Of a stretch of 64,000 bases of DNA, positions 14,675 to 26,290 are shown piece after piece. The notes under the pieces are model-generated. The model did not search any database. It was not told the origin of the DNA and saw only the letters and a program-made list of their open reading frames with translations. How positions within the stretch are numbered: position 1 is the first letter of the stretch; the number at the start of each line of letters is the position of its first letter. The stretch covers positions 53,595,389 through 53,659,388 of the forward strand of contig CANTUZ010000005.1 in assembly GCA_947846985.1 (NCBI GenBank). The letters run 5' to 3'. This DNA is from Fratercula arctica (lineage: Eukaryota; Chordata; Aves; Charadriiformes; Alcidae). The translations under genes were made by a program, and so were the position numbers.

Positions 14675-14778
14675 ATATAGATATAGATAGATAGATATAG
14701 ATATAGATATAGATAGATATAGATATAGATATAGATATAGATATAGATATAGATATAGATATAGATATAGATATAGAT
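14675..14778. repeat. (GATATA)n hexanucleotide microsatellite
   Basis: About 100 bases of GATATA units are interrupted near the left end by GATA-only units. The right 55-60 bases are a pure hexamer array. The minus-strand open frame through it reads alternating Ile-Ser and Ile-Tyr and is an artefact of the repeat. It lies in PRIMA1 intron 3. Confidence 0.95.
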
Positions 14779-16262
14779 CTATCCATGAGTAAAACAAGTA
14801 CTATCATCTGATCTGAAATCATGTTCAGTATGCTCTTTGTATTTTTCTTTTTATTTATTTAATGGTTGTTTTTATTTATCTCTTTTAGCTGAAGGGCTGG
14901 TGAGAATTTTTACATGTTGTTCTTGTTGCACCAAAAAGAAGATATGAGCCATCTGCTGCTGCCAAGCCAGTTTTCATGCTTACTGGCACTTCCAGTTTTT
15001 GTCACACCCCAGACTCTCATCAAAAATGAGGGTTTCCGAATGTGAAGATGTGGATCTCCTTCCCCAGCTCCCCCAGAAAGTGGTAAAAAAAAATCCTGTC
15101 TAGAAATGCTGGAGGGTGACAGTCTCATGCAAGGTTTTACAGAGGGTATGTTTGGTTATTAATTCTTGCCACTTTCACATTTATACTACTCATCAGACAG
15201 CAGGTGATGAATCTCAGAGATGCTTGTGAGATGTAGGCAAATGCTTTCAGAGAGAGGACACTGAGCAGGAGAGGGCTTTGAGGGTCAGCTTGTGATGGGC
15301 ATTATAAACAGTCCCACCCTCAGCATCCTTTGCCACCCTCCTGGTCCTGCTCTGCAGTGGCCAGTGATATGACAGCAGGGAACCGAGGCTGGGACACCTC
15401 TGAAACCTGCAGACACGGTGCAAGAAGGAAAGGATGCTGTTCAGTGGTGGGCCACAATGCTATCCCCACCCAGAGCTACGAAAGAGTCGGGGCAGGCAAG
15501 GGTGGGCTCTTTGGGCTGGGTTCTGATTTCTACATCAAGACAATCAGCGTGTGCCTTTCCTTGGATGAAGAGGGTGGTGCCAGATCGAGGTTACAACCCG
15601 ATCTAGGTGTGGCAGGAGGATGAGCGGGTGGTGTTCACGTCTAAAGCGGATGGGTACATTGTACGTAAGGGACAATGCGCTGCCCTGGAGGTGGGAGACA
15701 GAATTTTCAGAGATGCTGCAATGACAGAGGTCCCAGTTCCAGGAGATGCACAGGAACAGGGGCCTGGGAGGAGGACTGCAGAGGAGACCTGGTGGGACAG
15801 GGGTCTGAGAAAGGACTGGGCAGGGCATGGTTATGGAGCTGGAGGCTGGGAACACACTGAAGGAACTCTCGGCTTCAGTGTCACCCAGATTAATCCCCTC
15901 ACTCTTTCTCTAGCCGATTCTACCTCCCAGCAAAAAATAGACTGAAGGATTTCTCATGCTAGCTAAATCCAATTCTGCTCAACAATATGGGATAATACTC
16001 TGTGTTGAAGGCAGAGATCCTTCTCTTCTGAAGCGTCTTATCTTATTTCCCAGCATTTATCAATACATATCTTTTACAGTGGATCAAGGAACCTGAACTA
16101 CTGAGGGATGCTGCCAGGCACTTTAGGGCATCCTTCTAACAGAGCTGTTTTAGGAAGGACTCATTGATGAAAAGAAATGCTCTAGTTACTCTGTAAAAAT
16201 ATAATTAATAAGATTTTCTTTTATAGCTGTCCATCCCACATCTGAGCAGTTTTCAGCTTAAC

Positions 16263-16382
16263 ATTTGTCAGCAGTGTGAATGTCAAGAATAAGAAGATCT
16301 AAGAGGAATTTTCACGTTTCTCTGAGCCTAATGCCTGTTCAAGCGGCTGACTTGTATGCTGATATTCACACTGTTGACAAAT
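16263..16382. repeat. Inverted repeat: 23-bp arms around a 74-bp centre
   Basis: The left arm, 16263-16285, begins ATTTGTCAGCAGTGTGAAT. The right arm, 16360-16382, ends ATTCACACTGTTGACAAAT. The outer 19 positions pair with one mismatch, and the extension to 23 adds one more. Transcribed from either strand, this would fold into a stem. It could be a small decayed terminal-inverted-repeat transposon or a structured RNA. It is about 1.6 kb downstream of the transmembrane exon. Confidence 0.7.
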
Positions 16383-17934
16383 AATGGATGTCTTCATCAA
16401 GTATCTGTATTCTTCACCGTCATGAAGCATAAGACTTTGTTATGTGAATTCCCACAGCCTTTTCAAGGCAGCTCTAAATTTATCTGCTAAAATTTCTTTT
16501 CTGTACCTCCCATTTACCAGCATCAGAGCAGATTTGAAGAGCAATTCTTTGCTAGGCGCAAGTTGCCCTGGAGAGTTCCTGCTCCTGTAGGTGTATTTTG
16601 CAGCCTTGGCAGAAATAATTCACAATTTGGCACTAGGCAGACAAATGCGATAGCTGTATTAGCAATGAGGAACTACAACTAAGAAATTTTGCACTGTGTT
16701 ACCAATCCAATTTGACTCCAATTTCAGTCCTCCAGTCCTCCATAGATGATTCTTAAGAAGTTCAGTAGCTAGAGTGAAAGCCTTCCAAATCCTCAAAACT
16801 AATAAGCATTCATTTTAGTTCAACTAGAACAGCAGAGATACTTATGTAAATTTAATAAGAAATTAGATACAGACTTCTCTCTTGTTTGAATTCTCCCTTT
16901 TTGATGCTCTTGGATATACTGTCCTTCAAATCCTCCATAATTTTTTCAGACTCCCACAAAGCACGTGCAATGCTCCACCATTGTGATATGCCTGCTGAGG
17001 CTCATCAAAAATCCTGCAGTTGCTTTGCATGCACATAACTCTTTTCATGAAAAGTATTTCCTTTTTCTTCCTCCGCCCCCTCCCCCACAAAAAAAAATCC
17101 CAAAGCTGAATAAACATCATTTAATCCAAATTGTGATTTAGGTGTCACTGCAGTGTCTCACAAGAGTTATGGATTTTGACTTTTTACGCTTGAAATATAA
17201 AATATTATCTAGGTGAAGAAATTATTCCCACTCTCATTTTTCTGTGTAACTGAAGTCAATAATTTCTAACTACTGGAGTCCTATACAAGCACATCTACTG
17301 CAAAGACAGTGGTAGAGGAGCTGAAAAAGTTACTACACCCCGTGTCATACATAGGCTTCACATAAGATTTTAAATTAAAAGAGACAGGTTTTGAAATGGA
17401 TTCTGTAGATGATAATTTTGAAGCAAGAATAAATTAGAAGTAGAGGCCCCAAATGAAAAACTACACGTATTACCATAGAGTTTGGGTTAAAAGAGCGTAC
17501 ATCACCCTGAAATGCTACGAGTAGTGACGGGCCTGGGCCAAAAATCTCACATCCCACACGTAAATTTTGAGTGCTACCAGAACTGGATAGGAGAGTGTTT
17601 CCTACCCCTACACTTGGCTAAACCAATGCTACTGACATTCCCCAGCAGCCTGCAGCAATTTGACTTTGGGGAGTTCATGTTAATCTGAACATTGTGGCCC
17701 TGTCCCATTTCTAGTTTTTCTCCTCCTCATGCCCATGACTGTGCATTAAACGTCACCCTTTACACAGGCAGGATACGGTACATACAGTGACTTTCCAATG
17801 AAAACACACATTGACTACAGGATGCATTTTGCCTTTAGGATGTCTTTCAACAAAACAAGGCGTCAGCCAAGTCTTGGGTCAACCTTTGTGGGGTCGCATT
17901 GCCCCAAACACAGTAAAAGCATCTGGAGTCTTAC

Positions 17935-18064
17935 CTTTTTATGGCTTTGTAGCAAATGATGACAACTATGAAGAGGAACACTAGTGTGGCGCAGCATACT
18001 GCAATGATAATAACCAGGCCTGGCCACCAGGTCTCTTCAGTGGGACAAAAAGTAGACTTGGGAG
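17935..18064 (-). CDS. PRIMA1: PRIMA1 third coding exon: juxtamembrane region and transmembrane helix
   Basis: This exon encodes residues 82-124 plus two bases of residue 125. It follows a clean polypyrimidine tract and acceptor (CACTCTTTTTACAG|CTCCC) in phase 1 and ends at AAAAAG|GTAAGA in phase 2. The translation reads TPKSTFCPTEETWWPG, then a hydrophobic helix at about residues 98-119 (GLVIIIAVCC, then ATLVFLFIVVIIC), then the cytoplasmic start YKAIKR. The CPTEE-WW-GLVIIIAVCCA and VIICYKAIKR blocks are diagnostic for PRIMA1. The helix is the membrane anchor, and the basic KAIKR stretch follows the positive-inside rule. If intron 3 is not removed, the frame meets TAA at 17933-17931, directly after the Arg codon. 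The tail that I recall from mammals (starting KPLRKDENG) must come from a later exon that I could not find here. Confidence 0.95.
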
Positions 18065-19239
18065 CTGTAAAAAGAGTGTGGAAAAACACATGAGTTCTCG
18101 CAAATGAGCAGTGTATAATCAGATACGCTTCAGTCACCCAGTCAATAGCACTATGCCAGGGCCACAGACACATGCAAACAGGACATTTTACATTTAGAAC
18201 CCGTTTTTTTCCAAGCAATCAACTGGTTTGGTACTAGATATTCCTTGTTATGGTCCCCAGATGACCAAGTTCTCTGTCTCAGTGTTGTCCGCAACCTGGT
18301 GCTTAATGCGAAGGAGAAAGGCTCAGCTCTGCTACCTGTGGGAAACCTCCCCGCCCTCTGCATTTGCCATCTCCTGCCGCATCAGATTTAGTTCTAGAGA
18401 GAGATGTTACGCTGATAATAGTAGGCTTTCAAACCTCATTAGAGGAGGTTTATTAGGGAGCTGCAGCAGTGCCTACCGATCAGTATTGCAGCTGCTGTCA
18501 TCGTAACCTTGGAGCTAGGAAGGGGGATTTCTTTTAAAAGGACAGGCATTTTATTACATTTATTAATTGCTTTTGGTGGACTATAGTTGACAAGCTTCTT
18601 TTCCATTACATTATCTTTGAATTGTATGTCCAATAGTTAAGAAATGTCAACATCAAGAATGTTAACCCGTGACAATATAAGCAATTATTATTACATTCTT
18701 AGTCGATTTAGGGTCAGAATTGCCTATGTACCACTCAAAACAAGCAGCATTTTGCATCAGGATTAATACTGGTGGCGCTTAGTTCAAATCTTTTCCTTCA
18801 GGGCCATATTCCTATTCCTAAGGATGGTGAGCAACAGACAACACCATGAGCGATACCAGTGTATTGTAGAGGTCAGAGAGACCCTTAACGTAATGTGTGC
18901 GACCACATAAACTCCATGAGAATTTGGGTCACCCTAAATGAAGTTTAATAATGAATCAGTCAATGGGACTGTCTAAATCTACATTTTCAATTAAGTAGGG
19001 GAGAGAATTAAATATAGCAAAAGGCTTTTTTTTTTTTTTTGAGTCTAATTATTTGATCTGATATATCCTAAATTCTGAACTTCCTGTTATACACATCACA
19101 AATAGCTGCACAAGTTAAAATATGTCATCACACTTGTATCATTTATTGCGAGCTGACATCTCCTGTGCCTCCTGTGTTTGGTTAGGAAAGGACATACACA
19201 TATTCTTAGGTTTAACACTCATTAGGTAAAATCAGCGAC

Positions 19240-19293
19240 TCATAGAATTGTCTGGGTTCGAAGGGACTTTTCAGATCATCGAGTCCAACAATC
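19240..19293 (-). mobile_element. CR1 LINE fragment, very short, antisense
   Basis: The stretch TCATAGAATTGTCTGGGTTC, AAGGGACTTTTCAGATCATC and GAGTCCAACAATC is the reverse complement of a CR1 3' terminus. Only about 54 bases are recognisable. Its 'TTTCAGATCAT' form matches the subfamily seen at 37144-37330. Confidence 0.8.
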
Positions 19294-19618
19294 AAAAAAA
19301 TCCTGAAGTACAAAACTACTGAGAAAATATATTTTTTTTTTCCAGTGGCATTATCAATAGAAGAATTGGCAACATGCACTCAGAGAAATCTGCAGGAGCA
19401 CCTTAGAAAAAGACCAGGTAAAGAACTAGAAGAAGCAATCAAAATAATAAAGCCAAGCTTGATAATTTATAGGCAGTTCAGCATTTGGTGCCATGCAAGA
19501 GGTCCTATCTTTCTCATACGCATCAGCCTTCAACACATCACTATGATCATATTTGTCTAACAAAATATTGCTTTCAATTTATTGTACGTGTATTGACTGT
19601 AAGGATGCGGGGGAGGTT

Positions 19619-19649
19619 GTGTTTGTTTGTTTGTTTGTTTGTTTGTTTT
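19619..19649. repeat. (TTTG)7 tetranucleotide microsatellite
   Basis: Seven near-perfect TTTG units lie in PRIMA1 intron 2, about 330 bp from the short CR1 remnant at 19240. No tail-bearing retroelement is attached. Confidence 0.9.
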
Positions 19650-22115
19650 CCTAGAGGACAGAAAAATAAAGCTGAAAAATTAAGTGATTTGAAGATCTAG
19701 TGGTTCCTGGCTCATCTTTTGACAATGTCTGCACTCCGAGACTATCTCAGCAACTCAACTTCTACTTTGTTACTATGTCAGCTGCAGAAGTCAGTTTTCA
19801 GTGGGTGATGGAGCTATTTATTGTGTTGCGATAAAACTAATGTTTTCAATATTCTCTGAAAATTTTCAATATCGTTATTTTCTAAGATCGCAGAACAGAA
19901 GGCATTTAAGAGATGACAAAATGTTTGCATGAAGCAGTGTGAGCAGGCAGTCTCGGGGCCAACTCTACCCTCCTGGTGTTGTCCTGACAGACAGAAAAGG
20001 TTGCAGTGAAACCAAAGGAAACATCCATCTGCAGATGCCATGTAAAATTAGATGAGATCATACAAAAAGTGGCAAGTACGGCTACCCTTACCTAGTCCTT
20101 GTTCTTCCTCAAAGGCAGGATTAACCAAACTAGTCATAAAGGAAAACGAGATGGTGAGACCGGGTTGCTCCTCAGCACAACAGATGAGGCTGACGCATGC
20201 CTGTGCACCATGTGCTCCTTGATAATTTATCATGGTATTTTTACATGGAAATAAACAGATATACGTGTGGGGTTGAATAGTGAATATGACTCCTGACAGC
20301 CTATATGCAGTCATTAATGACAGGAAAATAAGAATTGCTGATGTGGAGGAGACCCCCTAATACACCTGGTTCAGTTCGGTTCCCCCCTGGTCCAGACCAG
20401 GCACTCAGAAAGAAGCATGAGAAATCACACTGGAAGCTATCAAAGCCTGTTTCTTAGTGGCTGGTGGGTTTACACAGCTTTAAAAATTCATTTCCATTTC
20501 TACCCCTTATTATTGCAGTGCTAGGTAATCTTGTTTTCCTTAGAAATGTCCACCCTTTTTCCAATAAGCTCCTAGCTGCATGCTCTTCTATGCCTTTCTC
20601 GATATGCGTTCATGTAGCCCTCGTTACCGTGGCATTTCTACATCCTTAATGCATTTCTCCTCACAACTATCCTCTGAGGAAGAGCAGAACTGCTTTTAAT
20701 CCCCTTGTGCTGATGGGAAGCCCAAGCCTGGTCTGCATGGATGCCTCTGTGTGCAGCTGGGAAAGTCAGCTGAGAGAACTTCCCAAAGAACCAACAAGCT
20801 GCCTGGGAAGCGCCATGTTCTCAGGGAGGTGCCTCTTGGTGAGTCCTCTCGATGTTAGGGAGGTGTTGATGTCTCCGTCCCCTTGGGCTGGGGCTCATGG
20901 CTCTGCTCCCTGGGGCAGCCCAGGGCTAGGGATGCTCTCCATCCTCTGCCTGGGTCCCAGTCCCCAGCTCATTGTCCCCATTGTAGAGAAAAATGGTTGC
21001 ACCTGGGAGGGGCTGAGCCCACATGTGTCATGCCCTCAACGATCAGAAATTATCCTGGGGTGAGGACACCTGCAGCACCCTCTTCCAGCTGTGCCACTTT
21101 GCCATGCATTTCTTGGGCACTCTCTGGAGGAGCGAAGACATGGGTCCCAAAGCCTCCTCAAAGGAGATACTGAAATTATTATTAAAAACAGTGAGCAGAA
21201 GATGTCCCACACTGCCTATAACAATGACAATGTCCAGTTGTTCCATCGTCTTACAAAACCTTTGACGAAATGCAGGAAAACACTTCAATTCTCATGGTTG
21301 CCCCCTTCTTTGTACCACCTCTTTCAAATCCATTATAACCCCCCAAAAGACGTATAGTTTCAGAACCAAATTGTGCCCTTTCCCTTGTCACGTAAAGAAA
21401 GAACCAGCCACGTACTGCTGTCATTCACAGTGATGTATTTGGGGAATGGAGGACATCCCAGGGCTACCGAGAGCTGAGGGCTGGCCAGCCCGGCCATGGT
21501 GTTTGCTCCCTCAGGACCCATCACCGTTCCCAGGTGAGCAGCTCCAGCTGCTCAGAGCGTGTTTGTCTCCTGGTTTGGCTCATTCCTGGCTGCTCTTCAC
21601 TGGTCTCAAAATCAGCTGAACGGAGAAAGTGATTTTCACAGCGCAAAACAAATGTGCTTTTTTTCTCCTAAGCCCTGAAGTGTCATTCTGCACACTGGGT
21701 GGAAAGTGATGACATTTTAAAGAAAATAAGCCGGGTGAGCTAAGCAATCACAGCCTGTCATCCTGACAGAAATCCTGCCAAAATAATGAAGGGCTCATTC
21801 AATTAATAAAGTATTAAAATAAATAATTGATGCTAAACAGCACAGGTTTAAGAAAACACATCTTGTCAGACTAACTAGATATTTTCTGAGGAGATTGCTG
21901 GTTTGGTAAATAGATGTATTAGTGCTGGGGTGATAACTTTAGACTTTGGTATGACATTTGACTTAATTCCACATGATATTGGGGTTATGAAACTATAAAG
22001 CTATAGAAAGTGGCACACGCATGAATTGAGCTAAGAGCCAGAGAACTGGTATGTCTCAAAATCTAACTATAAATGGAAAGTCACTACTGGGAGAATGTGT
22101 TTTTCAGCAGTGACT

Positions 22116-22129
22116 CCCCCCCCCCCCCC
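22116..22129. repeat. C14 homopolymer
   Basis: Fourteen C residues followed by AAAACA lie in PRIMA1 intron 2. The exact length is prone to sequencing error. Confidence 0.85.
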
Positions 22130-23265
22130 AAAACAGAGTGATGGATACTTGTAGAGTTTGTAAATGACTCAGGAATGTACTCCACTACAAGTGGAGACTA
22201 AGCATATTTACATTAGAAATAGGGTAATTACTATGATTAAGTGTAATTATCCATTACAATAGTCTATCAGCTCCAGTGGAGTATTTAACTGAAAAATTTA
22301 GTTTAAGGTGGACTTTTCATTTTTCCTAAAAGAAGTCTAAATTCAGCTAAAGAGACTGGACTCAGAACAAGAATTAAGTAAGTAAAGAAAATGTTCTGTC
22401 TCTGAGAAGCCCACAGGAGCACAACACCTTTTTTTTCTTGGCTTCAAAATTTATGAAGTACAAATGTTGGTCAGGTTTACTCTTAGAGGGCCAACACCTT
22501 CTCCCATTCCCAACAGCATCAGCTAAATAAATACAACGAATAAACAGACTAATTTCAGACCTACAGTGGGTGACTGGATCCAACTTACTGAAAACAAATT
22601 CGTGATAAAGTACTTTTAGAGCAAAGGCATCCCGCAAGCTATTTCGGCACCACAAAAATCTCACACACATGCTTTCTTTGACTAAATTTGTTTTGAAGGC
22701 TCAGCATAAAGACACAGCTCCCTTTCTAATGTTAGCAGGTATCTGTACACACATGGCTCTAGCCAGAAAAGTGCATACCAGGAAAGATTAGCTCAGCTAC
22801 AGAGGGTTTCCCTCAATGCCCAAGCACAAAAATAGAGGTTGTGTCACTGGAAAGGAAGTTCCCATAAAATCACAAAGAAGTTCCTGATTTCTTTTTAGCA
22901 AATCTCAGACTGGGTCGTTCTCAAAATTGCCCTGAGCTACCAAACCCAAAAAACAGTGATGAAGCTACTTTAATCTTCTGGATTAAGCATTAAATGGTTT
23001 TGTGTATGTTATAAAAGCGACACATACTTGTACTGCCTGCAAATATAGAAACAGGACTCAGAATCCTTGGATACACCTGCAGGTTATCTTTAGTGGTCAT
23101 GGCTGTACTTTATAAAGCTCAAGTTTTGGGAATCTAGTACCCCTGTCATTTATTGTGATGAGGGTTATTATTTTCCATCGCAATATGGGTTGTAGGCTAA
23201 TTGCTTTTCACATGGGAATGCCAGGACGTTAGAAAAGACCACCACCCAGCCCGCCAGGAGACAGC

Positions 23266-23836
23266 CACAGAATCACAGAATGGTCGGGGTTGGAAGGGAC
23301 CTCTGGAGATCATCTGGTCCAACCCTCCTGCACAGAGCAGGGTCACCCAGGCAGGTTGCACAGGAATGCGTCTGGGTGGGTTTTGAATGTCTCCAGAGTT
23401 GGAGACTCCACCACTTCTCTGGGCAGCCTGTGCCAGGGCTCTGCCACCCTCAGGATAAAGAAGTTCCTCCTCATGTTTAGGTGGAACTTCCTGTGTTCGA
23501 GTTTGTGCCCATTACCTCTTGTCCCATCACTGGGCACCACTGAAAAGAGCCTGGCCCCATCCTCCTGACACCCACCCTTTAAGTATTTAGAAGCATTGAC
23601 AAAGATTGTCCCTCAGTCGTCTTTTTCCAGACTAAAAGACGCCATTCCCTCGGCCTTTCTTCATAAGAGAGATGTTCCAGTCCCCTAGTCATCTTGGTAG
23701 CCCTTTGCTGCACCCTCTCCAGCAGTTCCCTGTCCTTCTTGAACCGGGGAGCCCAGAACTGGACACAGTACTCCAGATGCCGGCTCACCAGGGCAGAGTA
23801 GAGGGGGAGGATGACTTCCCTCCACCTGCTTGATGC
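23266..23836 (-). mobile_element. CR1 LINE fragment, about 570 bp, with decayed ORF2 C-terminus
   Basis: The element starts at its 3' end with CACAGAATCACAGAATGG and GGGTTGGAAGGGACCTCTGG, and it reads back through the full CR1 3' region. On the minus strand, 23579-23788 still encodes a readable remnant of the C-terminal end of the CR1 polymerase ORF (blocks such as [23 protein letters not shown] and [12 protein letters not shown]). It is 5'-truncated and inactive. It lies in PRIMA1 intron 2 on the same strand as the gene. Confidence 0.93.
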
Positions 23837-23965
23837 CAGCGCTCCATCCCGGGGGTTCGGCAGGGCTGAGCTGGTGCCTCTGCGCAGCCCTCAGCAGCGA
23901 TGCTGAGGCAGGGAGCCCGCATCAGGGCATCCCTTTCCACCAGCTCTCGCCCATCAGCCAGCCTG

Positions 23966-24031
23966 ACAAAGCAAAGCGAAGTAAAACAAAACAGGATGAA
24001 CCAAACCAGAACAAACCGAACCAAACCAACC
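23966..24031. repeat. Degenerate (AAACC/AAGC)n pentamer-like array
   Basis: About 66 bases of A-rich units (CAAAG, AAAAC, AAACC) give GGTTT-like units on the minus strand. It sits about 130 bp beyond the 5' limit of the CR1 at 23266-23836 and is clearly periodic though imperfect. Confidence 0.75.
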
Positions 24032-25330
24032 ACAGGGCTGAGCCGGAAAATAGCTCAGGGAGGCAGTGACCCGTGCTTCCATGTGCAATCCCAGGGGAGG
24101 TGTCTCTGGCCGAGGTCTGAGTGTGACAACCCGCTCACAGGCTCGGTCCCAAGCAGCTGGTGAGTGTGCGCTGATGTGACGTGGAAGGGTGACAGTGACC
24201 CCCTCCCCCTCACCTCTCTGCAACAACAGTAACTTCATGCCTAAAAAAGGAAGAGCGCTTTCCAGATAAATCAAAACTGATTATTGTTTTTCCTCCCGCT
24301 TTTATTCCTGTGCTCGCAGAAAGGTCTCGCAGAGTGCTGGCGTAATCATCTTTATGAGACATCTGCCCGTTTTTAATATTGTATACTCACAACAGGCTAA
24401 ACCCTGCCGTCTCTGTGCCTGCAGCACTCCTCTTGCTGTTGTAGGGCTGCCTGAATCAGCCATGCACTTTTAATTAGCATGCAAGGAAGCGAGACTGGAT
24501 TTTATTTTGAAGGCAGGCTCCTATTCCAAGGAGCTTCAAGTGTTTTATCAGCCTTGGTTGGAACTTAAAAGGAATTGGAGACGTGGGCAATGTGTTTCTA
24601 GCAACCTCCATGTACGTCACATATTTTAGAGACCTGTTGATCCACTGGCTAAGGCAGGGTTTGGGGTTCTAGTCTCACCTTCACTCTTATTTGCCTTATT
24701 ATTTTGATATATTCACATAATTTGCACGTTGGCATCTCCATTTGCAAGACAGAGAGAAGCCACTAGTTCCTACAGCCGTTATCACACTGGGATGCAAGAA
24801 CAAGCCCACAAAACGTGGAGAGGTCTAGATGCGATTTCAGATGTCAAGGTATATGAAAAGACTCCCAGGACACTCCATGTGCAGAGAAATATGGAGAGGG
24901 ATTTTGAATCTGTTGCAGCTTGGGCCTCTTCAAATCAAGGTGTCTCATCTGTGGAGCAGAGGAGTTCAATGAATGCCCTGATTAATGTGAAATAACTTGA
25001 GTTCTGGGAGGAGAAAACCTACAGAAGAACAGTTACACAGGCACAGACACCAAGGCTCGGGCACTGTATAAGTATTGCGTTGTGTACAAGATGAGGAACA
25101 AGGAGAGCCTCCATCCCATGCCCACATCTTTTTTGATAAAGCCAATTTCAGCGCTGAGCCTGAGGTCTCTTGTCTACTTTCACGTAAGGCCCTTCACCCC
25201 CCCCAGCAGTGTAAATTCACCCCAAAGTGAGTGCTGATTAACTTAATGCTGATTAATTTAATTGTTCATCAGAATGAAGCCTTGGGCAGCTAATAAAAGG
25301 GGCCAAGATCTCAAGTGATGTAAATTAGAA

Positions 25331-25414
25331 GCTGTCCCTGCTCGTTGCAGGGGGAGCTGGACTAGATGACCTTTAATGGTGTCTTCCAACCCCAACTGTT
25401 CTATAATTCTATGA
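25331..25414 (+). mobile_element. CR1 LINE fragment, short 3' end
   Basis: GCTGTCCCTGCTCGTTGCAG, GAGCTGGACTAGATGACCTT, TCTTCCAACCCCAACTGTTC and a degraded octamer end (TATAATTCTATGA) identify about 84 bases of CR1 3' terminus in PRIMA1 intron 2. Confidence 0.88.
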
Positions 25415-26290
25415 AACTAATAGAAGTCCACCCATCTGTGAGACCTGTGCCAGCTGAGGACCTTGTCCCAGCATCTGCATGATGATATTCAAAAGTGCTG
25501 CTCTGAATTTTGCTTAAGGTCAGGAGCTCAGTCCCCAGAGCCCCAGCGGCTGTGGGCTCCCCGGGTGCAGGTTTTGTTACTTAACCCATGGATGATGTGG
25601 AGAGATCTGTGAGCCAGTGGCAGCTCCAGCATCCCCTCTTTGTTTGCTGTACTTTGTCACGTAGGAACCGCTACAGATGTGTTTAGATAATCCATGTGGT
25701 AGGAACACGCTGTGTCTACCCAGGGCTGCTAACAGCAAGAGGCAGCCGGCATGGGAAAAACAAATCCTTCAGAAGAGCCTTCTAACGAAGTCTGCGGTAC
25801 TGCTAGACCTTGATACAAATATAGATCTTCAGCTGTCATTCTAAAAGGCATTTTAGGAATAGGCAAAGTATGTGTTCCCTTCCAACCATATCCATCGCCA
25901 CTCTTGGATTCGAGGGCAAAATTTCCTGGCAGGATAGGGGAGAAGAGGCTGACCAGGAGATGGCGTTGGGGGGGTGCGGGTCTTGGTGCCTCCTCCTGGG
26001 GCAGAAAGCCATGCATACGTGCTACGCAGCAGCTCCTCCGCTCACCCTAGCCTCACGCCTGTCCTGTCCTGTCCCCACACCCCGGGGCTTGCCCGTGGCC
26101 AGAGGGGAACCTGAGCTCACGTTCACGTTGCAACCACAGCTGCCTGCAGAAGGCAGCGCTCGGGCTGGTGATCAGGTAGGAAGACAGGCGCGCAGATGGG
26201 AGGATTGCCGCTTTCCACTCACGGATGAAGAAGAGGCTTGTCAAACCGTGTCTGGTTTCTTCGTGCTGTGAGAAGAACGCCCTGGTGTTT

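Larger units (their letters stand above)
1..17934. other. Non-coding sequence: PRIMA1 intron 3 (or beyond), no further gene seen
   Basis: Apart from three CR1 fragments, two microsatellites and the inverted repeat, I see no exon, RNA gene or regulatory element that I can support. I looked on the minus strand for the PRIMA1 tail by its expected motifs (KPLRKDENG, AEYPMSASQ, VNNAVV) and did not find it. A C/T-rich stretch at 640-900 gives a long plus-strand frame of Phe, Leu and Ser with no protein character. GC-rich patches at 7860-8740 and 15330-15850 give overlapping frames on both strands, typical of chance. Confidence 0.7.

Noticed and set aside
14571..14822. Minus-strand frame with alternating Ile-Ser and Ile-Tyr
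   Set aside because: It is a translation of the GATATA microsatellite.
23579..23788. Minus-strand frame with [12 protein letters not shown] and LSYEERPRE
   Set aside because: Not a host gene. It is the decayed C-terminus of the CR1 polymerase within the LINE fragment at 23266-23836.
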